Source: Rhizobiales bacterium PAR1 (GTDB lineage: Bacteria; Pseudomonadota; Alphaproteobacteria; Rhizobiales; Beijerinckiaceae). From it: a stretch of DNA of 64,000 nucleotides. Location of the stretch: the NCBI GenBank assembly GCA_002256205.1, contig NKIW01000002.1, positions 186,001-250,000 of the forward strand. The letters run 5' to 3'. The translations under genes and the position numbers were made by a program. Shown piece after piece: positions 17,366 to 27,525 of this stretch (positions within the stretch are counted from its first letter, which is position 1; every line of letters starts with the position of its first letter). Under the pieces are notes generated by a model. The model saw only the letters and a list, made by a program, of their open reading frames with translations, searched no databases and was not told the origin of the DNA.

Positions 17366-17596
17366 GCGCATCGGCGGTGATCGCTATTTAGGCAGGCTTT
17401 GCAACGAAGCGTGGGATTCACGCCACTCCGCATTTTCGCCTGTGATGTTACATGCCTGTCATGTTGAAACGTGGCGCGTGGCGCGCTACGAGCAGGCGAA
17501 GGGTTACGGGATCCGGTCGATACTCTCGGCCTTGCGGTCCACCACGCAACAGACCGGGCTCCGGTTGCAGCGCTCAAAAAGCGGAGAAGCATCGCC

Positions 17597-18538
17597 ATGG
17601 ACAAGATCAAGCTCGTCGCGGGCAATTCCAACCGTCCGCTGGCCGAGGCCATTGGCGCCTATCTCCAGCAGCCGATCGCCAAGTGTCAGGTCCGCCGCTT
17701 TGCGGACATGGAAATCTTCGTCGAAATTCAGGAAAATGTGCGCGGCGAGGATGTTTTCATCATCCAGTCCACCGCCTTCCCGACCAACGATCACCTGATG
17801 GAACTGCTGATCATCACCGATGCGCTGCGCCGTTCCTCGGCCAAGCGCATCACGGCAGTGATCCCCTATTTCGGTTACGCCCGGCAGGATCGCAAATCCG
17901 CCCCGCGCACGCCGATTTCCGCCAAGCTGGTCGCAAACCTCATCACCCATGCCGGCGCCGACCGCGTACTGACGCTCGATCTGCACGCCGCGCAGATCCA
18001 GGGCTTCTTCGATGTGCCGGTGGATAACCTTTTCGGTGCACCGGTGATGGTCAACGACATCAAATCGCGCTTCGAACCGGGCAAGGTCATGGTGGTATCG
18101 CCGGACGTCGGTGGCGTGGTGCGCGCCCGCGCGCTCGCCAACCGCATCAACGCCCCGCTCGCCATCGTCGACAAGCGCCGCCCGCGCGCTGGCGAATCCG
18201 AAGTGATGAACATCATCGGCGATGTCTCGGGGTATTCCTGCATTCTCGTCGACGATATCGTCGATTCCGGTGGCACGCTCTGCAATGCGGCGGAAGCCCT
18301 GCTTGCCAATGGCGCGACCGACGTTTCGGCCTATATCACCCACGGCGTGCTCTCGGGTGGCGCGGTGGCGCGCATCACCGCCTCGAAGCTGAAGGAACTC
18401 GTCCTCACCGACACCATCCAGCCGACAGAAGCGGTACGGGTGGCGAAAAACATCCGCGTCATCTCCGTCGCCTCGCTGATCGGCGAAGCGATCAAGCGCA
18501 CGGCGGGCGAAGAGAGCGTCTCGAGCCTGTTTGATTGA
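17597..18538 (+). CDS. prs: ribose-phosphate pyrophosphokinase
   Basis: 313 aa. It makes PRPP from ribose 5-phosphate and ATP for nucleotide, histidine and tryptophan synthesis. Visible motifs are the start [57 protein letters not shown] and the PRPP loop [13 protein letters not shown]. The ATG at 17597 gives the standard Prs N-terminus. PRPP from this enzyme is the co-substrate of the apt product encoded 6 kb downstream. Confidence 0.97.
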   Translation: MDKIKLVAGNSNRPLAEAIGAYLQQPIAKCQVRRFADMEIFVEIQENVRGEDVFIIQSTAFPTNDHLMELLIITDALRRSSAKRITAVIPYFGYARQDRKSAPRTPISAKLVANLITHAGADRVLTLDLHAAQIQGFFDVPVDNLFGAPVMVNDIKSRFEPGKVMVVSPDVGGVVRARALANRINAPLAIVDKRRPRAGESEVMNIIGDVSGYSCILVDDIVDSGGTLCNAAEALLANGATDVSAYITHGVLSGGAVARITASKLKELVLTDTIQPTEAVRVAKNIRVISVASLIGEAIKRTAGEESVSSLFD

Positions 18539-18550
18539 GGAAACGGGAAC

Positions 18551-19168
18551 ATGAGTGTCGGCAGCGAGATCACTACGGTCGAACAACTTGAGGCACTCTA
18601 TTCCCCCGTGAACCCCACAGCGATCCTCAAGGAAATCGACCATATCATTCCGGAATACGCCAAGTTCATCGAGCGCGCGCCCTTCGTCGTGATCTCGACA
18701 AGCGGTCCTGATGGTCTCGATTGCTCACCGCGCGGCGACCCCGCTGGCTTCGTGCGGATTCAGGATGACAAGACGCTCCTGATCCCGGACCGCAAAGGCA
18801 ACAACCGCGTCGATACGCTGCATAACATCCTGCAAGACCCGCGAATTGCGCTGCTCTTTATGATCCCCGGCATCGGCAACACGATGCGCGTGAATGGCCG
18901 CGCCAAACTCTCCATCGACAAGACGCTTTGCGAAAGCTTCGCAATGCGCAGCAATCCGGCGAGCAGCGTCATTGTTGTGACGGTTGAGAGCATTTATCCG
19001 CAGTGCCCGAAAGCACTGGTTCGCTCGCGGCTCTGGGACCAGACCGCGCAAGTGCCTCGATCTGCGCTGCCTTCCACCGGCGAAATGATGAAGGCCATCG
19101 ATCCGGCCTTCGATGCGGTGACCTACGAGGCCGAGTACCCCGCACGGATCGAGAAGACAATTTACTGA
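18551..19168 (+). CDS. pyridoxamine 5'-phosphate oxidase-like FMN-binding protein
   Basis: 205 aa split-barrel flavoprotein of the PPOX superfamily, resembling the MSMEG_1061 type. Features include FVVISTSGPDGLDCSPRGD, LLIPDRKGNNRVDTLHNIL, VNGRAKL and a C-terminal PKALVRSRLW. Such proteins bind FMN or F420 and reduce varied substrates; they are distinct from true PdxH. The start is 12 bp after prs, implying co-transcription. The substrate is unknown. Confidence 0.87.
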   Translation: MSVGSEITTVEQLEALYSPVNPTAILKEIDHIIPEYAKFIERAPFVVISTSGPDGLDCSPRGDPAGFVRIQDDKTLLIPDRKGNNRVDTLHNILQDPRIALLFMIPGIGNTMRVNGRAKLSIDKTLCESFAMRSNPASSVIVVTVESIYPQCPKALVRSRLWDQTAQVPRSALPSTGEMMKAIDPAFDAVTYEAEYPARIEKTIY

Positions 19169-19190
19169 GCGATGCTCGGCCCTTGCACAT

Positions 19191-19222
19191 AAAAAACGGG
19201 CGGCACCTTTCGGTCCGCCCGT
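19191..19222 (-). terminator. rho-independent terminator for the 19247 gene
   Basis: On the minus strand an ACGGGCGG/CCGCCCGT stem is followed by TTTTTT. It lies 25 bp past the stop of the leftward secreted-protein gene and, read the other way, may also serve the rightward PPOX gene. Confidence 0.75.
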
Positions 19223-19246
19223 AGGTCTTCAGCAGCATGACGCTCT

Positions 19247-19750
19247 TTACTTCACCGGCTTGAGGCTGTCGGCGATGGCGCTGAGTTCCTTGAGATTGGC
19301 CTTTTCGCCGTCCGGCGAACCCCAATAGGTCAGAATGAGCCCGCGCTTGTCGGTGACAGCGAGGATCGTCAGACCAATCTGGGCCGGGCCATCCTCATCG
19401 GTGCCGGTCCAATGGACATGAACACCGGTCATGCCATTGATGGTGATATCGCCCTTCTTCTCGGTGGCGACATCCACCGTCACGCCCTTGCCCTTGAGCC
19501 ACTTGATCGTATCGGCCACAGCCTTGGCGACGTCCTCCAACTCGACCACTTCAAGGGCGAGATAGATTTCATCGTCCTCGGAAGTGGATTCGACACCCTT
19601 GGCGATTTCGGTGTTCTCCCAGTCATCCGGTAGCGTCACCACGGCAATCGGGTTCGGATCTGGAATGGTATAGGTCTTGGCCAGCGCGAGGTCAGGAGCA
19701 AGGGCCAAAACGCCAGCCAGCAGACCTGTGCGAAACAGCGATGTCAGCAT
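19247..19750 (-). CDS. secreted protein of unknown function
   Basis: 167 aa. The ATG at 19750 is preceded by AAGGAA at workable spacing. A Sec signal peptide (MLTSLFRTGLLAGVLALA, cleavage near LALA) precedes a compact acidic domain with VVTLPDDWENTEIAKGVE, INGMTGVHVHWTGTDEDG and a C-terminal ELSAIADSLKPVK. The terminal pattern resembles small periplasmic proteins in which a short domain ends in a helix of this kind. I do not recognise a named family. Confidence 0.75.
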   Translation of the reverse strand: MLTSLFRTGLLAGVLALAPDLALAKTYTIPDPNPIAVVTLPDDWENTEIAKGVESTSEDDEIYLALEVVELEDVAKAVADTIKWLKGKGVTVDVATEKKGDITINGMTGVHVHWTGTDEDGPAQIGLTILAVTDKRGLILTYWGSPDGEKANLKELSAIADSLKPVK

Positions 19751-20036
19751 GATCATTTCCTTGAAATCGGATAGGCAAGGCACCAGCCGACGACTGGCAC
19801 GCAATGGCAAGCATGCGCCACCCTTCGCCGCATTTCCATGCCTATCCGGCTTGCATCATCGCAAATTGCCAATGCTATGGAAGGCGCAAAAGCGCCCGAA
19901 ATGCTTGCGTTTTCGTCGTTCTTCGCTTATTGCCGCCCTTGCCGTCCTACACCCTTGGAGGAAGCGGCACCTATCGCAGTCCCTCACCACCCGGAAACGG
20001 CGTGGCGTGGGCTGATTTTTGTTTTGGAGAAAACAC

Positions 20037-20621
20037 ATGTCCACCATGAAGAACCTCTCGGCCACGCGCCGTGCACAGGCCGGTAAGGGGGCCGCCCGTG
20101 CGATTCGTCGTGAAGGCCGCGTTCCTGCCGTGATCTACGGCGGCGGTCAGGCGCCGATTTCGATCTCGCTCGATTTCAAGGAAACCAACCGGCTGATCTA
20201 CGCCGGCCACTTTCTCACCACCCTCTTCACCATCGACGTTGAAGGCGAGAAGATCCGCGCCATTCCGCGCGATTACCAGCTCGATGTCGTCCGCGACTTC
20301 CCGATGCACGTCGATTTCCTCCGCCTCGGCGAAGGCGCGATGGTCAAGGTTGAAGTGCCGGTGCATGTTGTCGGCCAGGAAGCCTCGCCCGGCCTCAAGG
20401 CTGGCGGCGCGCTCAACCTCGTCCACCACAGCCTCGAGTTCATGGTTCCGGCCGAGCACATCCCGGATCATATCGATATCGACGTCTCCAAGGCGAAGAT
20501 CGGCGATTCGATCCACGTCTCGGCGATCAAGCTGCCGGAAGGCGCGAAGCTGATCAGCCACGAGAAGGACGTCACCATCGCGACGATCGTTCCGACTGGC
20601 GGCTCGAAGGACGAAGCCTAA
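20037..20621 (+). CDS. rplY: 50S ribosomal protein L25 (CTC form)
   Basis: 194 aa long form of L25 with the 5S-rRNA-binding N-terminal domain (ARAIRREGRVPAVIYGGG, IPRDYQLDVVRDFPMHVDFL) and the C-terminal TL5/CTC beta domain (VPVHVVGQEASPGLKAGGAL, IDIDVSKAKIGDSIHVSAI). Start chosen at 20037 after TTGGAGAAAACAC. It is followed by a terminator and then pth, a common neighbour in alphaproteobacteria. Confidence 0.96.
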   Translation: MSTMKNLSATRRAQAGKGAARAIRREGRVPAVIYGGGQAPISISLDFKETNRLIYAGHFLTTLFTIDVEGEKIRAIPRDYQLDVVRDFPMHVDFLRLGEGAMVKVEVPVHVVGQEASPGLKAGGALNLVHHSLEFMVPAEHIPDHIDIDVSKAKIGDSIHVSAIKLPEGAKLISHEKDVTIATIVPTGGSKDEA

Positions 20622-20628
20622 GACATTC

Positions 20629-20658
20629 CGGGCCGTGGCTTTTGCTGCGGCCCGTTTT
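20629..20658 (+). terminator. hairpin between rplY and pth
   Basis: CGGGCCG and CGGCCCG arms around a 12-base loop, followed by TTTT. It begins 7 bases after the rplY stop and probably attenuates read-through into pth. Confidence 0.7.
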
Positions 20659-20675
20659 CCTGCGGAGGAGTAAAG

Positions 20676-21296
20676 ATGCATCTCCTCGTTGGCCTTGGGA
20701 ATCCCGGCGCCCGTTATGCCGGCAATCGCCACAACATCGGTTTTCTCGCACTCGATGCCCTTCATCGACACTGGCGAGGCACGCCCTGGCGCAGCCGCTT
20801 TCAGGGCGAGGCCAGCGAAGCCACGATTGCAGGCGAAAAGGTGGTGCTGCTCAAACCCGCGACCTTCATGAACGAAAGCGGCCGCGCCGTCCGCGCCGCA
20901 ATGGATTTCTACAAGATCGCGCTCGATGACGTGCATGTCTTCCACGACGAACTCGACCTGCCGCCCGCGAAATTGCGCGTGAAAAAAGGCGGTGGCAACG
21001 CCGGGCATAACGGTTTGCGGTCAATCACCACGCATTGCGGTAACGAATACCCCCGCGTGCGGCTCGGCATCGGCCATCCCGGCGACAAGACGCTGGTGCA
21101 TGCCTATGTACTGAACGATTTCGCCAAAGCGGAAGGCCCATGGGTCGAAGATCTCTGCGACGCAACAGCCGAATTTGCCGATCTCCTTGTTTCCGGCGAT
21201 GCCGCACACTTCCAGACCAAGGTCCACCTGAAGATGGAAGCGCGCGGACACGGCAAAGCCGAACCCATCGGCAAGCCCACGACCAAAAAAGACTAG
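20676..21296 (+). CDS. pth: peptidyl-tRNA hydrolase
   Basis: 206 aa. It cleaves peptidyl-tRNA released from stalled ribosomes. Family motifs are [20 protein letters not shown] with the catalytic-region Asn and His, [35 protein letters not shown] and [15 protein letters not shown] is seven bases before the ATG. It lies between rplY and ychF, an order widely conserved in this class. Confidence 0.97.
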   Translation: MHLLVGLGNPGARYAGNRHNIGFLALDALHRHWRGTPWRSRFQGEASEATIAGEKVVLLKPATFMNESGRAVRAAMDFYKIALDDVHVFHDELDLPPAKLRVKKGGGNAGHNGLRSITTHCGNEYPRVRLGIGHPGDKTLVHAYVLNDFAKAEGPWVEDLCDATAEFADLLVSGDAAHFQTKVHLKMEARGHGKAEPIGKPTTKKD

Positions 21297-21367
21297 ACAC
21301 AAGGCAGGTTGAAGGCTGAAAAGGCCTCTAATTCATCCGCCGATCAAGATGCGAACGGAATACCCCC

Positions 21368-22465
21368 ATGGGCTTTAAATGCGGAATTGTCGGGCTGCCG
21401 AATGTTGGCAAGTCGACCCTCTTCAACGCGCTGACGCAGACCGCTGCAGCGCAAGCGGCGAACTATCCGTTCTGCACCATCGAGCCCAATGTCGGCGATG
21501 TCGCGGTGCCGGATGTGCGTCTTGAAACGCTGTGCAAGATCGCAGGATCGAAGGAAATCATCCCGACGCGCCTCACCTTCGTGGATATCGCCGGCCTCGT
21601 GCGCGGTGCCTCGAAGGGCGAAGGCCTCGGCAACCAGTTCCTCGCCAATATCCGGGAATGCGACGCCATCGCGCATGTCGTCCGCTGCTTCGAGGATAGC
21701 GACATCACTCATGTCGAGGGCAAGATCGACCCGGTCGCCGATATCGAAACCATCGAGACCGAGCTGATGCTTGCCGACCTTGACAGCCTCGAAAAGCGCA
21801 TCGTCCCGATCGAGAAGAAGGCCAAGGGCAACGACAAGGACGCCAAAGAACTCTTCGACCTGATGAGCAGCGCCCTCACGCTGCTGCGCGATGGCAAGCC
21901 GGCCCGCCTTGTCGAGGTCAAGCCGACCGAAAGGAAGGCCTTCGAAATGCTCGGCCTGCTGACCTCAAAGCCGGTTCTCTACGTCTGCAACGTTGAGGAA
22001 GCCTCCGCCGACAAGGGCAATAGCTTCACTGCGCGCGTTTTTGAACGGGCGAAGGAAGAAGGTGCACGCGCCGTCGTGGTCTCGGCGAAGATTGAGTCTG
22101 AGATCGCCGTGCTCGACGCGGCCGAGCAGAAAGATTACCTCGACGCTATCGGCCTTGAAGAGCCCGGCCTCAACCGCGTCATTCGCGAAGGCTATGCGCT
22201 CCTCGGGCTGATCACTTATTTCACGGTCGGGCCGAAGGAAGCACGGGCATGGACCATCGAAACCGGCACCAAGGCGCCCGCAGCCGCCGGCGTGATCCAT
22301 ACCGATTTCGAGAAGGGCTTCATCCGCGCTGAAACCGTCGGTTACGATGATTATGTGGCGTTCAAGGGCGAGGCTGGCGCACGCGAGGCGGGCAAGTTCC
22401 GCCTTGAAGGCAAGGAATATGTCGTCGCGGATGGCGACGTCCTGCATTTCCGCTTTGCGAACTGA
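21368..22465 (+). CDS. ychF: redox-regulated ATPase YchF
   Basis: 365 aa Obg-like P-loop protein (OLA1 group) that hydrolyses ATP in preference to GTP and associates with ribosomes. Motifs: [57 protein letters not shown], and a C-terminal TGS-like domain ([30 protein letters not shown]). It shares the rightward strand with pth and the MaoC gene; the latter starts 9 bp downstream. Confidence 0.97.
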   Translation: MGFKCGIVGLPNVGKSTLFNALTQTAAAQAANYPFCTIEPNVGDVAVPDVRLETLCKIAGSKEIIPTRLTFVDIAGLVRGASKGEGLGNQFLANIRECDAIAHVVRCFEDSDITHVEGKIDPVADIETIETELMLADLDSLEKRIVPIEKKAKGNDKDAKELFDLMSSALTLLRDGKPARLVEVKPTERKAFEMLGLLTSKPVLYVCNVEEASADKGNSFTARVFERAKEEGARAVVVSAKIESEIAVLDAAEQKDYLDAIGLEEPGLNRVIREGYALLGLITYFTVGPKEARAWTIETGTKAPAAAGVIHTDFEKGFIRAETVGYDDYVAFKGEAGAREAGKFRLEGKEYVVADGDVLHFRFAN

Positions 22466-22474
22466 GGGCAGAAG

Positions 22475-23473
22475 ATGATGCCGGGGAAGGATGATCTGCG
22501 ATATTTCGAGGATTTCATCCCCGGCGTACGTGAGGATTACGGCTCGGTCACCCTGACCGAGGCGGCCATCATCGAATTCGCCCGCGAGTTCGACCCGCAG
22601 CCGATGCACCTTGATGGCGCTTCGGCTCAGGCCAAGGAAGTCGGGGGTCTCATCGCCTCGGGCTGGCATACCTGCTCGCTCAATATGCGGATGATGGCGG
22701 ATCATTTCATCCTGAAATCCGCTGGCATGGGATCGCCCGGCGTCTCGAAGGTCAGATGGCTGAACCCGGTTCGCCCCGGCGATACCCTGACCGGCGTGAT
22801 GGAAGTGCTCGACAAACGCGCCTCAGCCAGCAAGCCTGATCGTGGATTTGTCGATTTCCGCTTTGAGCTCAAGAACCAGCATGGCAAGCCGGTCCTCGAA
22901 CAGACCAACCTTGTCATGTATGCCCGCCGCACGCCGGGTGTTGCCGAGAAGGCCAGCTCGTCCATTGCCCGTCCAGCTGAAGAAGCCTTCCCAAGCGAAG
23001 CGACCGCCGAACGCCTCGGCTATATCGGGGATATGGTGCCGGGCACCGTGCTGAAATTCGGCACTTACGACTTTGAAGCCCCGACGATGATCCACTTCGC
23101 CGAACGCTTCGATCCGCAGGCGTTCCATCTCGATGAAGCCATCGGCAAAGCAAGCCATTTCGGCGGTCTCTCCGCCTCTGGATGGCACACAGCTTCCGCC
23201 TGGATGCGGGTGATCATTGATTTCTGGGCCGCACGCGAGGCCGAGGCCCCGCTCCCCAAGCGCGGCATGGGGTTCGGCTTTGATGATCTGCAATGGAAGC
23301 GCCCGGTGCTCGCCGGCGACCGTCTTACCTTCTACGGACGCATTCTCTCAGCGCGAAAGTCCACCAGCCTGCCGGGCTGGGGCATCATCACCCAGCGCAG
23401 CCATGCCGTAAACCAGAACGGCGTGGTGGTCTTTGCCTTCACGACCTCGGCGCTCTGGCAGGCACGACCGTAA
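22475..23473 (+). CDS. double MaoC-type hot-dog dehydratase
   Basis: 332 aa containing two MaoC-like hot-dog domains. The first (about 1-150) has YFEDFIPGVREDYGSVTLTE and FDPQPMHLDGASAQAK; the second (about 175-332) has FAERFDPQAFHLDEAIGKAS and SASGWHTASAWM. Each keeps the D-P-x-x-x-H hydratase motif. MaoC proteins hydrate enoyl-CoA thioesters; the natural substrate is unknown. In many relatives two single-domain genes lie side by side, so a fusion is plausible. The nucleosidase gene starts directly after the stop. Confidence 0.88.
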   Translation: MMPGKDDLRYFEDFIPGVREDYGSVTLTEAAIIEFAREFDPQPMHLDGASAQAKEVGGLIASGWHTCSLNMRMMADHFILKSAGMGSPGVSKVRWLNPVRPGDTLTGVMEVLDKRASASKPDRGFVDFRFELKNQHGKPVLEQTNLVMYARRTPGVAEKASSSIARPAEEAFPSEATAERLGYIGDMVPGTVLKFGTYDFEAPTMIHFAERFDPQAFHLDEAIGKASHFGGLSASGWHTASAWMRVIIDFWAAREAEAPLPKRGMGFGFDDLQWKRPVLAGDRLTFYGRILSARKSTSLPGWGIITQRSHAVNQNGVVVFAFTTSALWQARP

Positions 23474-23474
23474 G

Positions 23475-24134
23475 ATGCGTCGGACACCGCCTCCGCTCTT
23501 GCACGCAGGCGCGACGCGCCTTCTCGTGGTGATGGCAACTGAGGCGGAGTATGGGCCTGCCCTGCGCAGTCGGATCAAGCCAGTCATCACCGGCGTTGGC
23601 CCCGTGGAAGCGGCCATCGGCACGGCGCGCGCGCTCGAAGCGTGCCTCGATCTCGGAAGCCTGCCCGACCTCGTTTTGAGCCTTGGTTCTGCCGGCTCGA
23701 ACACACTCGAACAGGGAGCCGTCTATCAGATCGCATCCGTCTCCTACCGCGATATGGATGCCTCGCCGCTCGGCTTCACGAAGGGCGTGACGCCGTTTCT
23801 CGACCATCCGCCGGAGATCGCCCTGCCATTGCGCCTGCCGGGCATTCCCGCCGTACGGCTCTCAACTGGCGCGAATATCGTCTCCGGCGCCGCTTACGCC
23901 GCGATTGATACCGACATGGTCGATATGGAAAGCTTCGCCGTCTACCGCGCCTGCCAGCAGTTCGGCGTGCCGCTGATTGGCCTGCGCGGCGTTTCGGATG
24001 GCGCGCGTGAACTCCATCATTACGACGACTGGACCGAGCTTCTCGGCCATCTCGACGTCGAGCTTGCGGGCATTATTGACCGCCTGCCGGACCTGCTGGC
24101 CAGAGCATTTTCTGATCAAGCGATGCTCGGCTGA
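23475..24134 (+). CDS. 5'-methylthioadenosine/S-adenosylhomocysteine nucleosidase-family protein
   Basis: 219 aa phosphorylase-superfamily protein with LLVVMATEAEYGPAL at the start, ITGVGPVEAAIG, SLGSAGS, and the purine/ribose-binding motif TDMVDMESFAVYRACQQFG. Such enzymes release adenine from MTA and SAH. It begins one base after the MaoC stop, and its stop abuts the stop of apt on the other strand (TGATCA). An adenine-producing enzyme facing an adenine phosphoribosyltransferase makes biochemical sense. Confidence 0.85.
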   Translation: MRRTPPPLLHAGATRLLVVMATEAEYGPALRSRIKPVITGVGPVEAAIGTARALEACLDLGSLPDLVLSLGSAGSNTLEQGAVYQIASVSYRDMDASPLGFTKGVTPFLDHPPEIALPLRLPGIPAVRLSTGANIVSGAAYAAIDTDMVDMESFAVYRACQQFGVPLIGLRGVSDGARELHHYDDWTELLGHLDVELAGIIDRLPDLLARAFSDQAMLG

Positions 24135-24665
24135 TCAGTGGCCCTCAAAGGCCACCAGCGTCCTGACCGGGACGCCAAGCGCCTCGATTTTCGCGCGCCC
24201 CTTCAACTCCGGCAGATCAATCACAAAGCAGGCCGCGACAACTTCGGCACCAAGCCTTTGCAAGAGCTGAACCGCCGCCGTTGCCGTACCGCCAGTGGCG
24301 ATCAGGTCATCGACGAGGATCACCTTCTCACCGGGGGTGACAGCATCGACATGGATTTCCATCTCATCAGTGCCGTATTCAAGCGCATAAGAGATGGAAA
24401 CGGTTTGATGCGGCAGCTTGCCTTTCTTGCGGATCGGCACGAAACCGCAGGAAAGCTGATGGGCGATGGCGCCGCCGAGAATAAAGCCGCGCGCCTCGAT
24501 GCCCGCGACCTTTTCAACCCGCGCGCCCGCATAGGGCTGGACAAGTTCATCCACGGCACGGCGGAACGCACGTGGATTGCCAAGCAAGGTCGAGATATCG
24601 CGAAATGCGATCCCCGGCTTGGGGTAATCGGGAATGGTGCGGATCGCATCACGAAGAAACTGCAT
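24135..24665 (-). CDS. apt: adenine phosphoribosyltransferase
   Basis: 176 aa. It converts adenine plus PRPP to AMP. Motifs include [50 protein letters not shown] and the PRPP-binding [20 protein letters not shown]. Length is standard. It converges tail to tail with the nucleosidase gene, which supplies adenine, and lies downstream of the bc1 operon behind a terminator. Confidence 0.97.
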   Translation of the reverse strand: MQFLRDAIRTIPDYPKPGIAFRDISTLLGNPRAFRRAVDELVQPYAGARVEKVAGIEARGFILGGAIAHQLSCGFVPIRKKGKLPHQTVSISYALEYGTDEMEIHVDAVTPGEKVILVDDLIATGGTATAAVQLLQRLGAEVVAACFVIDLPELKGRAKIEALGVPVRTLVAFEGH

Positions 24666-24734
24666 TCGGTTTCAGGCCTCAAAAACTCGATGGTCCCACG
24701 CTGCCAGACAGCAACGTGAATGGAAACGCCAGAC

Positions 24735-24761
24735 ACAAAAAAGGGGCCGCATTGGCCCCTT
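24735..24761 (-). terminator. rho-independent terminator of the cytochrome bc1 operon
   Basis: On the minus strand AAGGGGCC and GGCCCCTT pair around a 5-base loop and are followed by TTTTTTG. It starts about 40 bp after the cytochrome c1 stop. Confidence 0.85.
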
Positions 24762-24803
24762 CCTGCGATGCGGGCCAGCCCGCATTCAAGTCAAAACCGG
24801 CAA

Positions 24804-25676
24804 TCAATGCGCGCCGTCAAGCCGCGACCAGATGCGCTTCTTGAGGATGTAGAGCATCCCGGCGAGCAGGATGAGCCACAGCATGACCTTGGCACCGATC
24901 TGCTTGCGCTCCTCGAGCTTCGGCTCGGCGGCCCACATCAGGAAGGCCGAAACGTCGCGGGCAACCTGCTCGCGCGTCACCGGTGTGCCATCGGTATAGA
25001 AACCCGGATCGCTCGCCTTGCCGGCATCGTCAAACAGCGCGACGAGCGGGTTCGCCATGGCGATCTTGTTGCCGGGGAAGTACTTGTTGTAGTTCAGGCC
25101 CGGCTCGACGGTCACGCCCTTCGGCGCTTCCTCGTAACCGGTCAGAATGCCGGTGATGTAATCGACGCCCTGCTCCTGATACTGAGTGACGATATCGATC
25201 GCCCACATCGGGAAGCCACGCTCATAGGTGCGCGCCTTGGCAATCACCGAGAAGTCCGGCGGAACAGCGCCGTTGTTCGCGGCCTTGGCGGCTTCCGGGT
25301 TGGCAAACGGCGAAGGGAAGCGATCGGACGGACGACCCGGACGTTCGAACATGTCACCCGATTCATTCGGGCCATCCTTGACCTTGTATTCGGCCGCAAG
25401 CGTCTTGACCTGACCATCGGTAAAGCTCGGACCACCCGCTTGCGAAAGGTTGCGGAAAGCAATCTTTTCAAGGCTGTGGCAGGCCGCGCAGACTTCCTTG
25501 TAGACCTTGAAGCCACGCTGAAGCTGCGCCCGGTCATAGGTGCCGAACGGACCCGAGAAGGTCCATTTCTGCGCCGGCGGGTGCTCGACACCGCCGGCAG
25601 CAAAAGCCGGAGTGCCGATGAAGGCCAGCCCGGCAACAGCGAGGGCGGCCATCAGGGAACGAGAAGCGATATTCAT
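24804..25676 (-). CDS. petC: cytochrome c1 of the bc1 complex
   Basis: 290 aa from an ATG at 25676 with AGGAAC upstream. A Sec signal peptide (cleaved near TPAFA) is followed by the heme c motif EVCAACHSLEKIAFRNL, the Met-ligand region near EAPKGVTVEPGLNYNKYFPG and KIAMANPL, and a C-terminal membrane anchor (VMLWLILLAGMLYILKKRIW). It passes electrons from the Rieske protein to soluble or membrane cytochrome c on the periplasmic side. It is the last gene of the petABC operon. Confidence 0.96.
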   Translation of the reverse strand: MNIASRSLMAALAVAGLAFIGTPAFAAGGVEHPPAQKWTFSGPFGTYDRAQLQRGFKVYKEVCAACHSLEKIAFRNLSQAGGPSFTDGQVKTLAAEYKVKDGPNESGDMFERPGRPSDRFPSPFANPEAAKAANNGAVPPDFSVIAKARTYERGFPMWAIDIVTQYQEQGVDYITGILTGYEEAPKGVTVEPGLNYNKYFPGNKIAMANPLVALFDDAGKASDPGFYTDGTPVTREQVARDVSAFLMWAAEPKLEERKQIGAKVMLWLILLAGMLYILKKRIWSRLDGAH

Positions 25677-25701
25677 GATGCTGTTCCTTCTTCTCGCCTG
25701 A

Positions 25702-26976
25702 TCAACCATGCGCCTTGGCTTCGCCGAGAACAGAGTCCGCGATCGAAGCCGGCACCGCCTGCGGCTTCTCGAAGAGACCGAGCAGCGGCAAGGCAATCAG
25801 GAAGTAGGCGAAATAGATCACCGTCAGGATCTGCGCAAAACCGACCATGTCGAGCTTAGTCACACCACCGAGGCTGAGGACAACCTTATCGGTCGGCTGT
25901 GAACCAGTGTAGCCCAAGAGGATGGTGACGATCACGAGCGTCCAGAAGGCCAGTCGGAAGATTGGGCGATAGCGACCCGACTTGACCCGCGACGTATCGA
26001 GCCACGGCAGGAAGGCCAGCACCGCGATCGAAGCGAACATCGCCAGAACGCCGCCGAGCTTGTCCGGAATGGCACGCAGGATGCCGTAGAACGGCAGGAA
26101 GTACCATTCAGGAACAATGTGCGCAGGGGTCTTCAACGGGTCCGCCGGGATGTAGTTGTCGGCGTGGCCGAGGAAGTTCGGCTGATAGAACACGAACCAG
26201 GCAAAGAGGATCATGAAGCAGACCATCGCGAAGATGTCCTTCACCGTCGCGAACGGCGTGAACGGCACGGTATCCTTCGCGTAGTCCTTCACCTCAACGC
26301 CCGACGGGTTGTTCTGACCGACATGATGCAGCGCCCAGACATGCAGGATCACCACGCCGAAGATCATGAACGGCAGGAGATAATGCAGCGAGAAGAAGCG
26401 GTTGAGCGTCGGGTTATCGACCGAATAGCCGCCCCAGAGCCAGGTCACGATCGGATCGCCGACAACCGGGATCGCCGAGAACAGGTTGGTGATGACGGTC
26501 GCGCCCCAGAAGGACATCTGACCCCACGGGAGCACATAGCCCATGAACGCCGTCGCCATCATCAGCAGAAAAATAACCACGCCGAGGATCCACAGCACTT
26601 CACGCGGCGCCTTGTAGGAGCCGTAGTAGAGGCCGCGGGCGATATGAATGTACACCGCGACAAAGAACATCGAAGCGCCGTTGGCATGGGCATAACGCAT
26701 CAGCCAGCCGTAGTTCACATCGCGCATGATGTGCTCAACCGACGAAAACGCGAAGTCAACATGCGGGGTATAGTGCATCACCAGCACAATGCCGGTGACG
26801 ATCTGTGCCACCAGCATGAACATGAGGATGCCGCCGAAGGTCCACCAGTAGTTCAGGTTGCGCGGAACCGGATAGGAAACCGCCGAATCATGCATCAACC
26901 GAACGATCGGGAGGCGCGCGTCGAGCCAGCGCTCGATGCCCGTGTTGGGCACATAGGAGGAATGATGCTCAGCCAT
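25702..26976 (-). CDS. petB: cytochrome b of the bc1 complex
   Basis: 424 aa polytopic membrane protein holding hemes bL and bH and the Qo/Qi sites. Seen are [40 protein letters not shown], the heme-ligand segment [20 protein letters not shown] and the Qo motif PEWYF. About eight hydrophobic helices fit the family. It lies between the Rieske and cytochrome c1 genes on the same strand with about 25 bp gaps. Confidence 0.98.
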   Translation of the reverse strand: MAEHHSSYVPNTGIERWLDARLPIVRLMHDSAVSYPVPRNLNYWWTFGGILMFMLVAQIVTGIVLVMHYTPHVDFAFSSVEHIMRDVNYGWLMRYAHANGASMFFVAVYIHIARGLYYGSYKAPREVLWILGVVIFLLMMATAFMGYVLPWGQMSFWGATVITNLFSAIPVVGDPIVTWLWGGYSVDNPTLNRFFSLHYLLPFMIFGVVILHVWALHHVGQNNPSGVEVKDYAKDTVPFTPFATVKDIFAMVCFMILFAWFVFYQPNFLGHADNYIPADPLKTPAHIVPEWYFLPFYGILRAIPDKLGGVLAMFASIAVLAFLPWLDTSRVKSGRYRPIFRLAFWTLVIVTILLGYTGSQPTDKVVLSLGGVTKLDMVGFAQILTVIYFAYFLIALPLLGLFEKPQAVPASIADSVLGEAKAHG

Positions 26977-27000
26977 TCTCGTGTCTCACCTTGAAATCGA

Positions 27001-27525
27001 TCAGCCGATTTTGATCTTGGTCGCCGAAAGGAATGCATATTCCGGCACAAAAAGGTTCTTGGGGGCCGGGCCTTTGCGGATACGGCCGGCATTGTCGTAA
27101 TGCGAGCCGTGGCAAGGGCAATACCAGCCACCGAAATCACCGGCGAAACCAGTCGGCACGCACCCGAGATGGGTGCAGTTACCATAAACGACGATCCACT
27201 GATCCTGCGACTTACCGCCGAAAGCCTTGACGCGATGCGCATCGGCTTCCGGATCAATCGTGATCTTGGCATCGTCGGCGCGGGAAGCCTCGATTTCGGC
27301 TTTGGTACGGTGGCGGACGAAAATCGGTTTGCCACGCCATTTCAGGGTGATCGCCTTGCCTTCACCGATCGGCCCAAGGTCCACTTCAACCGGCGCACCG
27401 GCCGCAATGGTCGAAGCATCCGGCAACATCTGCGAAATCAGCGGCCAGACGACCGAAGCACCGGCCACGGCGCCAGCAGCGCCGGTCGCCAGCAACAGGA
27501 AATCACGGCGGTTGGGTTCGCTCAT
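27001..27525 (-). CDS. petA: ubiquinol-cytochrome c reductase Rieske iron-sulfur subunit
   Basis: 174 aa. The N-terminus NRRDFLLLATGAAGAVAG is a Tat-type membrane anchor. The [2Fe-2S] ligands are in CTHLGC and CPCHGSHYDNAGR, near the C-terminus. It takes electrons from ubiquinol at the Qo site and moves them to cytochrome c1. I chose the ATG at 27525; a TTG at 27546 is also in frame. First gene of the leftward petABC operon. Confidence 0.97.
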   Translation of the reverse strand: MSEPNRRDFLLLATGAAGAVAGASVVWPLISQMLPDASTIAAGAPVEVDLGPIGEGKAITLKWRGKPIFVRHRTKAEIEASRADDAKITIDPEADAHRVKAFGGKSQDQWIVVYGNCTHLGCVPTGFAGDFGGWYCPCHGSHYDNAGRIRKGPAPKNLFVPEYAFLSATKIKIG

